Positions 16,315-23,723 of a DNA stretch of 24,073 nucleotides are shown here, piece by piece. Position numbers and translations under genes: made by a program. The notes beneath the pieces are model-generated. The model worked only from the letters and a program-made list of their open reading frames with translations. It searched no databases and was not told the DNA's origin. The stretch is taken from contig BLLK01000015.1 of NCBI GenBank assembly GCA_021927905.1, forward strand, positions 1 to 24,073. The letters run 5' to 3'. The DNA is from Chaetoceros tenuissimus. Its lineage: Eukaryota; Bacillariophyta; Thalassiosirophyceae; Chaetocerotales; Chaetocerotaceae. The first letter of the stretch is position 1. Each line of letters starts with the position of its first letter.

Positions 16315-19107
16315 ATGTCAACTACAACGAAAGCATCGAGACATTCCAAGTCTCTTGTAGCTTCCATCGAAAGTCGTGACTGGATACATCTAAAGGAAAG
16401 ACTCCAACATGAAAAACATTCCGAGGCCAAGAAAAAGAAGCGTTCTGAAAAACTATTGCAAAATTATCAAGATGGGAATAACGCTTTGCATCTAGTGGCA
16501 ATGGCAAATGATGATACATCACTTGATCTCATGGACCAAATGATTCAAACCTTGATTTCAAGCAATGATGAGAATCATATCCTTGAACAGAATGATAGAG
16601 GTGAAACCCCTTTGCATCTAGCTTTGAATGCGAATCCTGTCAATGAGTCTATTGCTACTTTGCTAATGGATAAATGTCGAACATTGGATCTCATGAAACG
16701 AGATGTGAATGGTGAAACTCCATTGCATATTGCTCTAAAGAAAATAGACGATATAAGCCAAGAAGTAATCATTGCACTCATTGCAATGTGTAGAGATATT
16801 GACTTGATGAAGCAAGATAATCTAGGTAATACAAGTCTTCATATAGCTATTGAAACGCAACTGAGTGAGATGATTATACAATTATTGATCCAAAGGAGTC
16901 GAGAAATTGACCTATTACAACAGAATGTTGACGGGAATACGCCTTTGCACCTTGCACTTGAAATGGAACCTTTGAATGAATCTTTAGCCTATCAAATCAT
17001 TGAAAGATGTAACTCTATAGATTTGTTGAAGCAGAATGAAAAAGGAGATACAGTTTTGCATATCGGTAGTAGAGGGAATATTCATGACAACATCATCAAG
17101 GAGATTCTAAAAAAGGCTCCTGATGAATTGGTAGAGTGCACAAATGAAGAGTTTCAAAACACTGCTCTTCACGAGGCATTTCTTGCGAATGCTTCATTCG
17201 AAACTATTAATGCAATGCTTGCTATTGGTGGAAAAGACCTGGCGATTATGCAAAATAAAGATGGGAACACTGCACTACATTTTGGACATATGGACCTGGC
17301 TTGTTTGAATTCCCTAATCATGGAGGCTCCGAAAGAGTGGAAACATATTGTAAACAAAGACTCTCAAACTCCGATGCAACATCCAATGAATATCCAAAAA
17401 ATACGTGATATTTGTATTAGAAGCGAATTCAAAATAAATGCATTTCACTTTCTCGAGTCCAAAGACTTCCCATTACTGCACTATATTTCTTGGAAGGATG
17501 GAAAACAAGGGAACAACTGCTTTCATCATTTCCTACAGTCAAAAGAAGTCAAGGTTCCTCTAGAAGTTATCTCAAAAATGATTGAAATACGCTCTCGATC
17601 CTTGTTTGATGTAAATAGGGTCCAAGACACACCACTGCATGTGGCCTGTAAGAGTGGGCAGAGTAAAAGTGTCATACACCTAATGCTGCAAACCGGAAAG
17701 AAAGCATTAGTTATGAAACAAAATGCAGAACTGAGGACTGCACTTCATATCATATGCATGAAAGCGCCTCTTGAAGCCAATAAGAAAGATAAAGAATACG
17801 AAGATGCTTTAGTGAGTGATTTTGTCCACGCAGTAGAAGGAGATAGAGAGATTTTGGGTTTAAAAGATTGCAACGGAAAAAGAGCTGCAGATTTTAATGC
17901 TCGCTTGGATGGATATATGAGAACTGCGCTAGAAAATATAAACTTGAAAAAGATTCAAGATCAGAGAGAAGCTACAAGAAAAGAGCTTGAGGGAAAAAAG
18001 AGAAGGACAACAGAAAACAGTTCTACACTCGAACGGGTAGAAGAATCCAGAGAAGAAAAGAACTTTGAAACTCAGGAAGAAGAGGCTAACGAAATCAACG
18101 AATATGACTATGGAGGAGTCAAGAATCCTACAAAAGAAGATGTTCAACTCTTTATTTCTGCCAGATTCGATGGAGGAGAAACAGAACGAAAAGCGAGGCA
18201 ACTTTATGACTCTTTAGCAAAGATTGGAGGTCTAAAAGTATTCATGGTTGATCCACACTTGGGTGCGAATTTCAGTCGTGAAATTAAAGCTGCGCTCTTC
18301 AAAATGAAAGCGATGATAGCAGTTTGTTCCGATGACTATGGTGCAAAGACAAAAAATTCCAATTGCTCTTATGTAGAGCTAGCGTACGCTTTGTCGAAAC
18401 GCAAACTAATTATTCCTGTGAAACTTACGTCGAAGTGGCCACCAATGCCAAAAGATATTGATGGTAGAGCTCAAAATGACGTAGTATTTCATGATGGATT
18501 GACCTATGTCGACATGGCAAATGATTGGGACCCTGATAAATGTGCTGAGCAAGTGTATCTATCATTTCATCAATATCTGAGAAGTGATGCCTCAGCTCTA
18601 CGCTCATCAGAATCTACTTGCGTCTCCATGGGAAGTACTGTGCACACGTCCGGTGAATCTGGTAATGTAGGCACAAGTCTCCCAACTATTGTGGAAGGTT
18701 TACCAAAAGTAAATTGGCCAAAAAGAGTATTAGGGTTAGGGTTTGGGTTATGGTTATCATCGCCAAGAAATACAGGTTCTAAAAAGAAATATATTCTATC
18801 ACACCCAATACTCTTGTTGGACTATACTGGAGATAATATCACAATATGTATCTGTGGACAAAAGTTCGAGTCTTCCAAGATGACCACATTGGTAACATTG
18901 ATGATACTGTCTCTATTCTACTTTATTGTAATTGGACACAAACTGAATATTATTATAGACGAAGAAGTTGCAAGAATCCACGACATGGAGTGTGTGAGAC
19001 CATTCAATCCAATAGGGTTTACATCTCCAATTTCATATAGTGATAAAATTGGATTCTGCTATCGATCGTTACGCACTTATCCAGACGAGTACGACTATCA
19101 TGAGTAA
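16315..19107 (+). CDS. Ankyrin-repeat / TIR-domain / transmembrane protein
   Basis: 930 residues, one exon, start in AAGAAATG. Residues about 45-560 hold roughly ten ankyrin-type repeats (GETPLHLAL, GNTPLHLAL, DTPLHVACK, RTALHIICM) with longer than usual spacing. About 560-600 is a charged, coiled-coil-like linker. The TIR domain spans about 607-755: VQLFISARF opens it, LKVFMVDPHLGANFSREIKAAL is the BB-loop region, MIAVCSDDY follows, and NCSYVELAYAL carries Glu688 at the place of the catalytic glutamate of NAD-cleaving TIRs. A Leu-Gly segment (805-816) is encoded by degenerate telomeric repeats. One hydrophobic span (about 856-876) and a short polar tail finish the protein. There is no signal peptide. 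It could be a signalling or immune-type NADase sensor tethered to a membrane; that role is inferred. Confidence 0.82.
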   Translation: MSTTTKASRHSKSLVASIESRDWIHLKERLQHEKHSEAKKKKRSEKLLQNYQDGNNALHLVAMANDDTSLDLMDQMIQTLISSNDENHILEQNDRGETPLHLALNANPVNESIATLLMDKCRTLDLMKRDVNGETPLHIALKKIDDISQEVIIALIAMCRDIDLMKQDNLGNTSLHIAIETQLSEMIIQLLIQRSREIDLLQQNVDGNTPLHLALEMEPLNESLAYQIIERCNSIDLLKQNEKGDTVLHIGSRGNIHDNIIKEILKKAPDELVECTNEEFQNTALHEAFLANASFETINAMLAIGGKDLAIMQNKDGNTALHFGHMDLACLNSLIMEAPKEWKHIVNKDSQTPMQHPMNIQKIRDICIRSEFKINAFHFLESKDFPLLHYISWKDGKQGNNCFHHFLQSKEVKVPLEVISKMIEIRSRSLFDVNRVQDTPLHVACKSGQSKSVIHLMLQTGKKALVMKQNAELRTALHIICMKAPLEANKKDKEYEDALVSDFVHAVEGDREILGLKDCNGKRAADFNARLDGYMRTALENINLKKIQDQREATRKELEGKKRRTTENSSTLERVEESREEKNFETQEEEANEINEYDYGGVKNPTKEDVQLFISARFDGGETERKARQLYDSLAKIGGLKVFMVDPHLGANFSREIKAALFKMKAMIAVCSDDYGAKTKNSNCSYVELAYALSKRKLIIPVKLTSKWPPMPKDIDGRAQNDVVFHDGLTYVDMANDWDPDKCAEQVYLSFHQYLRSDASALRSSESTCVSMGSTVHTSGESGNVGTSLPTIVEGLPKVNWPKRVLGLGFGLWLSSPRNTGSKKKYILSHPILLLDYTGDNITICICGQKFESSKMTTLVTLMILSLFYFIVIGHKLNIIIDEEVARIHDMECVRPFNPIGFTSPISYSDKIGFCYRSLRTYPDEYDYHE
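18730..18756 (+). repeat. Degenerate interstitial telomeric repeat inside the ANK-TIR ORF
   Basis: Hexamers TTAGGG, TTAGGG, TTTGGG, TTATGG and then TTA follow one another without gaps. They are read in frame as Leu-Gly-Leu-Gly-Phe-Gly-Leu-Trp-Leu, so they do not interrupt translation. Confidence 0.8.
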
Positions 19108-19160
19108 CTACAACCCTTAACATGTTGTTATATAAAATCTTTCTATTATTCTCTTGTGAA

Positions 19161-20246
19161 TCAAACTACTGAACAAGGTTCGTATGTCATTCTACCTCCA
19201 ACCTCATCAAAACCAAATGCGGCTTGACCCATGAGACTGAAGAAGGCAATGTCTTCCTGTGTAAAGACATCTGTATGTAGAATGCCCGCACTTTCGTTGC
19301 ATTTAATCTTTCCGTCGGCATCTACTTCTGGATCGAATGATACATGTGGACAATGGTGTTGATTATTCTTTGCCATGAAGCCATGTAAGATTCTACAAGC
19401 CCTAGAATTACCATCAATAAAACCTGTAACACCATCTGCACCTATTGTTACATCCGGCAATGCCATCGCTTGTTCCACGCAGTCTTCCATCTTTTCATTC
19501 ATCTTTGCACTCTTGCTAGCCTTTGCACTTTTGGACTTCTTCAAGCCTCGGACCCCTCCTTCACTTCTACTATTTTTCATACTGTAATCCCAGCTATCAC
19601 TCTCTCCATTGCCATAATCTTCACATACATTCAAAATCTTGTCGCAAATGTATTCAGCCGAAGCTTCTGATCTTGAGAAAAGTGAAAACATCTCCGTCAC
19701 AAACAAGTTTGGAGTCCAGATTTCATAACTCTGAACATCAATCGGTTCAAATGGATCATCTGTAATGTTGAACGTAACTCTAACACCAATAGTCATGGAG
19801 GCACAAGCTTCAGTATTATTCACAGTATAATATGGATTCAAATGCATGTTTTGACTCTCGGCGGTCAAAGTGCGGCACTGACCACCATTACCGATACTAC
19901 GAACATATCCTGGAATCGAAGGTCCTATTTGAGTAGTCGCTGTGACGTGATCGCCTGAGAGAGCACTTAGATACTCAGTGATACCATCTGGTCCATAGTA
20001 CTTCCCAGCTGGTGCATAGTGCATGACTGTATGTTCTTTGATTTGAGTAGGGGTATCGCTTTGATCTTGTTTTTGAGCTGCTGCTAGAGCATAAAAACAT
20101 TTGCAGTTCTCAACTAAGTTTTCTCCGTCGACGAGCGCTTCGTCCGCTCCTGGAGGTGGACATGGATACTCTTGTGATGAGGCAGGAAGAGAGCAAAGTC
20201 CATTTAGGAGTACAAGATGAAAAGTTGCAAAAGATTTCAGCTTCAT
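19161..20246 (-). CDS. Secreted protein with a lysine cluster, possibly silica-associated
   Basis: 361 residues, one exon. Residues 1-24 form a signal peptide (FATFHLVLLNGLCSLPASS). Then comes a Cys-containing domain: CKCFYALAAA (48-57), a YYGPDGITEYLSAL segment (83-96) of the kind seen in NTF2/SnoaL-like folds, and further Cys at 124, 148, 201 and 208. Residues 236-248 read KKSKSAKASKSAK: lysines at 239, 242, 245 and 248 are three apart with only Ser/Ala between, the pentalysine-cluster style described for silica targeting in Thalassiosira pseudonana. A second conserved-looking part follows (DCVEQAMALPD; CRILHGFM; HCPHVSFDPEVD). It may be a cell-wall or silica-deposition-vesicle protein; the family was not recognised. 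It is convergent with the ANK-TIR gene, whose stop is only 53 bp away. Confidence 0.72.
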   Translation of the reverse strand: MKLKSFATFHLVLLNGLCSLPASSQEYPCPPPGADEALVDGENLVENCKCFYALAAAQKQDQSDTPTQIKEHTVMHYAPAGKYYGPDGITEYLSALSGDHVTATTQIGPSIPGYVRSIGNGGQCRTLTAESQNMHLNPYYTVNNTEACASMTIGVRVTFNITDDPFEPIDVQSYEIWTPNLFVTEMFSLFSRSEASAEYICDKILNVCEDYGNGESDSWDYSMKNSRSEGGVRGLKKSKSAKASKSAKMNEKMEDCVEQAMALPDVTIGADGVTGFIDGNSRACRILHGFMAKNNQHHCPHVSFDPEVDADGKIKCNESAGILHTDVFTQEDIAFFSLMGQAAFGFDEVGGRMTYEPCSVV

Positions 20247-20610
20247 ATCTTTCTTATTCTTTTTGGAAAAGTGTCAATATTGTATCTATGTAGTAGTCTA
20301 GGTGATCGGTGAAGTTAAAAAAGATACGGGAGGACAGAGAAGGCCTTCTCAATATCACCTCTGGAAAGGGGATGCTTCATTTTTCTGGATATTTTAGCTG
20401 TGTAATCCACTTTGGCTTGGGCTTTGAAACAAACGTCATCTCATTCATCTTTCCATCTTTCTCGCTCTCCTTCAATATTGAGGATGAAAAAACTCACACT
20501 AGTACGTAGCACAAATTACACCTAAACAAATTTGTGAAACCAAAGGCAATATCTCACCAATTAGAAGAAAAGAGTCACCAAGACGAAACTGTGAAAGAAA
20601 AGAGAGAATC
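20247..20610. promoter_or_regulatory. Divergent intergenic region
   Basis: 364 bp between the lysine-cluster gene (minus) and the dioxygenase gene (plus); both promoters should be here. I recognise no specific element. Confidence 0.4.
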
Positions 20611-21468
20611 ATGAAATTATTTCCAGCTTTGCTTCAACTTGGAAGCACAACTGCGTTTCTTGTTTCAAGAGGAGCGACGATATCGTCATCGTCTCATAGT
20701 AGCATGTCACAAACCACAACAGCACTCAAAGTGAGCGAGCTTCATATTCCAGGATACAGAGAATCCAAGATGCCATTCATTCTCACGGAAGAAGATATGT
20801 CATCATCAGATGGCTCAACAATAGTCGCTATTCAAGAACAAACATATACAAGTCAAGATTACGAATCTCAAATTCCGTATGAATCCGGTCATTTACTTCA
20901 TAAAACAAAGAATCAAGTGTTTTCTACTCAAGAGTGTCAATATATCGTACAAGAAGCAGAGTATATAGCTGATCAAATGGGATGGACCACCAATCGTCAT
21001 GGAAATTATCCTACGACTGATATACCTCTTGTGGAATTGCCAAATACGTTACGTTTTCTCAAGCGGACGCTAGTGGAACGTGTCTATCCTTTACTGAGAA
21101 CGCAATTTCAAGAGTTCTTACCACCTGGTGATGCTCCATTTAAACTGCAAGTAGCAGATGGATTTATAGTCAAATATGATGCAGAAGGAGGTCAAAGTGA
21201 ATTGAAACCTCATAGGGATGGATCTGTATTGAGTTTTAACATTGCTCTCAATCCAGCGCATGAATTTGAAGGTGGAGGGACCTGGTTCAATTCATTAAAT
21301 GATGCAGTCAAAATTGATGAGGGGCAAATGGTTTCACATGCGAGTGGTGTGCTTCATGGTGGACATGCGATTACAAGCGGAAAAAGATATATTCTTGTAG
21401 CATTTGTCATTTTGGAAGGATATGATGCTTGGTCCATGAGATTTTACAATAGTATTCGTGATAAATAG
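20611..21468 (+). CDS. 2-oxoglutarate/Fe(II) dioxygenase (prolyl 4-hydroxylase-like), predicted plastid
   Basis: 285 residues, one exon. The facial triad is HxD at KPHRDG (His201, Asp203) and His249 in VLHGGHAITSGKRY, where Arg259 should bind 2-oxoglutarate. FKLQVADGFIVKYD before it and GGGTWFN after it fit the double-stranded beta-helix of the P4H/lysyl hydroxylase superfamily. The enzyme would hydroxylate a substrate using O2, Fe(II) and 2-oxoglutarate; the substrate is unknown. The N-terminus, MKLFPALLQLGSTTAFLVSRG, is a signal peptide followed by a STTA-F junction and a Ser/Thr-rich, acid-poor segment, which is the bipartite ASAF-type leader of diatom plastid proteins (Phe at +1). Plastid location is therefore inferred. 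Confidence 0.85.
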   Translation: MKLFPALLQLGSTTAFLVSRGATISSSSHSSMSQTTTALKVSELHIPGYRESKMPFILTEEDMSSSDGSTIVAIQEQTYTSQDYESQIPYESGHLLHKTKNQVFSTQECQYIVQEAEYIADQMGWTTNRHGNYPTTDIPLVELPNTLRFLKRTLVERVYPLLRTQFQEFLPPGDAPFKLQVADGFIVKYDAEGGQSELKPHRDGSVLSFNIALNPAHEFEGGGTWFNSLNDAVKIDEGQMVSHASGVLHGGHAITSGKRYILVAFVILEGYDAWSMRFYNSIRDK

Positions 21469-21790
21469 ATTAAAAGAATGCAAATAGGAAAATTAATAAT
21501 TTCTACATAAGTTTTGTTTTTCGTAGTTCAAAACGAAAAAAGTTATTTTTTACATTTTCCAATGATTCACATGTCAATATACGTCACTGACAGTCTCGAT
21601 GAGAACCGTACAGACCCAGTCATCTCCTCTGTTGCTTTACATTTTTTCTCGAATTTCTGAGAAAACGAACAACCTACAGCTGACACGATCGAATTATGCT
21701 GACATGGCTTTTCGCTGGTGCGTTTCCCTATTGCTCAAAAAGAATTCAATACAAAGAGAACGCAAACATCTAAACATTAATTGAAGAAAT
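21469..21790. other. Gene-free stretch after the dioxygenase gene
   Basis: This is the 3' region of the dioxygenase gene and the upstream region of the possible small ORF at 21791. A 61-codon frame (21599-21784) shows nothing protein-like. No repeat or RNA gene was seen. Confidence 0.5.
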
Positions 21791-21979
21791 ATGAGGCTAC
21801 AAGATCCACAACGCAATTCTAAAGAACAGCAAGTCAATACTACTAAGGGTACCAATCAAGAAGATATGGAAAATGTTTCGAGAAGCCAAGACAACGATAT
21901 GAGGTCTGATGATTCCTCCTGTGAAACAAATGTTGCGTCACCGACAGCTGCTAGGTGTCAGGAAGATGAGGAAGAATAA
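21791..21979 (+). pseudogene. Possible 5' fragment of a gene cut off by the retroelement tail
   Basis: A 62-codon frame starts MRLQDPQRNSKEQQV and is polar and acidic (SRSQDNDMRSDDSSCE...CQEDEEE). The start has an A-rich context (GAAATATG). Its stop codon is the first TAA of a (TAA)4 run at 21977-21988, which looks like the 3' tail of the retroelement on the opposite strand. So the reading may once have continued. Alternatively it is a chance frame; no domain is visible and composition is low in complexity. Confidence 0.3.
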
Positions 21980-21988
21980 TAATAATAA
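21977..21988 (-). repeat. (TTA)4 microsatellite at the probable 3' end of the retroelement
   Basis: On the minus strand this reads TTATTATTATTA after GATTT, 85 bp past the RNase H ORF stop. Short simple-repeat tails are typical of non-LTR retrotransposon 3' ends. Confidence 0.45.
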
Positions 21989-22073
21989 AATCTTTACTGA
22001 CGTTAATCACTACATTATGAGTATCAACTTCATTACATCGGCCCAATTGGGTGGATGAAAAAGGGGAAGGAGT

Positions 22074-23666
22074 TTATGTTGTTTGCATATATGTTGTGAT
22101 AAGTGATGGCGCTATGTAAGCTTTAGAAGCCTTCCATGTAGCGATCCATTCTTGAATGCGTTCTAGCGGTTGTGACAAAAGTGTCTCAACTGTCTCAGGT
22201 ATCAGTCTTGTCAATGCTCTGTGGTCTGGTCGTGGTGCAGATAGTAGTGCCCGAACTTGAACCTTGGCTTTGTCTCGGTCTATGATATATTCCTTCGCAG
22301 TAATAGCTGTATGGGCCACTTCGTTATGCACCTGCCATCGGTTCAGCACGATGTAAGTTGCCTCTTGGATCATCATTTTGGAGAGTACTGTAGATTTGAA
22401 ATGTGCAGGGAGCGAGGAGTTTGCTGGTAACTGTGCAGCCAGTCTCGAGTATTCCTTGTGCTGTAATTCCTCCCAGCGCTTGGACTGTCTCCCGAGCAGG
22501 AATTGATCCCACCCTAATATGTCTTGTTCGTCCAGTGCTTCTTGGAGCAAAGGATCTGTATGATCATCTAGTTGCATAGGTACAATTCGTTGGCTTTGTA
22601 GCGTAGCCTTCACTCGTTGCAGTATCACACTTTGCATCTCACGATGTACTTTGTATCGTTTGAATACGTTATGAAGTTTCCTTGTCTCACTTGCTGCTTC
22701 TTTCGATATTGGAGACTTTGTGCATCGCAAGAAATGACAGCGGTAGTCGCTCTCACCACACCCGAATGGGCAGTATGTGCTTGTGTGACCCGATTTGAAA
22801 TTGCCAGACTCCTTGAACATGGCATCTCTTTCACAGGTGTGGTGCCATCCATGTTGCATTTTGATAATGTTGGTTCGTTTGCCTGGAGATACTGCCTTGA
22901 GGTACCGCTCTAGTGCTTGCCAGTTGACTGTATTGAATTCATTGTCTGACCAGCCGGTCTTACCCTTGATATACTGCCTCAGGTTGTCTCCTAATAAATG
23001 CACCCGTAATTGGTGGTGGAATCCTTGAGTGACCGCAATCCCGTCCATTAATATCTGTGCTCGTTCACTACAGAACAATGGTGCCTGTGGCATTGTTTCA
23101 TCTGACTCACGATGCACCTCTGCCAATGCATCCATGTCTATATTATGCTGTGCTTCGATGGTAACATCTTCTGAATCATCATCCTGATGCCCTTTTACCC
23201 AAGACTCTTCTATGATGACATTTGGGAATCTCTCACACACTCTCGTTATCTCTGCCCATACGTCATAATCAGTTGCAAATGGTGATGCATCTGTGTAAAA
23301 GGAATGGACTATTTTCACCCGTCGAAGACTCTCTTGATTGTCGTAGCGAAAGAGAAAGGTTGACTTTGAGTCTGTTACCTCATTTGTGACTGCTATAGCA
23401 AGAATTGTATATAGTGCTCCTAGTTGCGACATCTGCTCTGTTCTGAGTGAGGTGATCCACCTCCGGTCCCCATTAGTTACTGCTCCAGCTGTCAAAGTGC
23501 CCCTATCATCATACAAATTGTCATGTGGTATTATTCTATAGGCATGGCTACCTCGTCCATCCTTCACAGAGCCGTCACCAAAGATTGTGATGGTCCTTCC
23601 CTCTCTCAATGCTGCTACTACCGCCAAAGTACTGTCGTCAGTCCATTCCTCACTCTGTATTCCCAT
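22074..23666 (-). CDS. Retroelement RNase H and zinc-knuckle ORF
   Basis: 530 codons from the first ATG; the frame is open a little further back, to about 23706, where it meets stops in the telomeric repeat. The RNase H part (about 27-185) shows the four acidic positions: Asp31 in IFGDGSVKDGRGS, Glu77 in RTEQMSQLGAL, Asp109 in FRYDNQES, and Asp177 or 179 in NIDMDALA, with WVKGHQDD before the last, so the catalytic set is intact. After it, KMQHGWHHT and a finger C299-x3-C303-x7-H311-x3-C315 (CPFGCGESDYRCHFLRC) match the zinc-binding segment of LINE-type polyproteins. It would remove the RNA strand of RNA/DNA hybrids during retrotransposition. As an isolated ORF starting at an internal Met it is probably the C-terminal part of a former polyprotein. 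Confidence 0.8.
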   Translation of the reverse strand: MGIQSEEWTDDSTLAVVAALREGRTITIFGDGSVKDGRGSHAYRIIPHDNLYDDRGTLTAGAVTNGDRRWITSLRTEQMSQLGALYTILAIAVTNEVTDSKSTFLFRYDNQESLRRVKIVHSFYTDASPFATDYDVWAEITRVCERFPNVIIEESWVKGHQDDDSEDVTIEAQHNIDMDALAEVHRESDETMPQAPLFCSERAQILMDGIAVTQGFHHQLRVHLLGDNLRQYIKGKTGWSDNEFNTVNWQALERYLKAVSPGKRTNIIKMQHGWHHTCERDAMFKESGNFKSGHTSTYCPFGCGESDYRCHFLRCTKSPISKEAASETRKLHNVFKRYKVHREMQSVILQRVKATLQSQRIVPMQLDDHTDPLLQEALDEQDILGWDQFLLGRQSKRWEELQHKEYSRLAAQLPANSSLPAHFKSTVLSKMMIQEATYIVLNRWQVHNEVAHTAITAKEYIIDRDKAKVQVRALLSAPRPDHRALTRLIPETVETLLSQPLERIQEWIATWKASKAYIAPSLITTYMQTT

Positions 23667-23705
23667 TATTTGCTTGATGTGGCTTGGTTGAGTCGCAATG
23701 TACTG

Positions 23706-23723
23706 TTAGGGTTAGGGTTAGTC
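23706..23723 (+). repeat. Interstitial telomeric repeat at a break in the retroelement
   Basis: TTAGGGTTAGGGTTAG (23706-23721), that is two full hexamers and a part, sits exactly between the RT fragment and the RNase H frame. On the minus strand it reads CTAACC repeats, giving Leu-Thr repeats in the RT frame and stops in the RNase H frame. Confidence 0.85.

Noticed and set aside
18709-18775. An intron that would remove the telomeric repeat from the ANK-TIR gene (GTAAAT donor, ACAG acceptor)
   Set aside because: Its 67 nt are not a multiple of three, so removal would break the frame leading to the membrane span; the 59-nt alternative ending at 18767 also fails.
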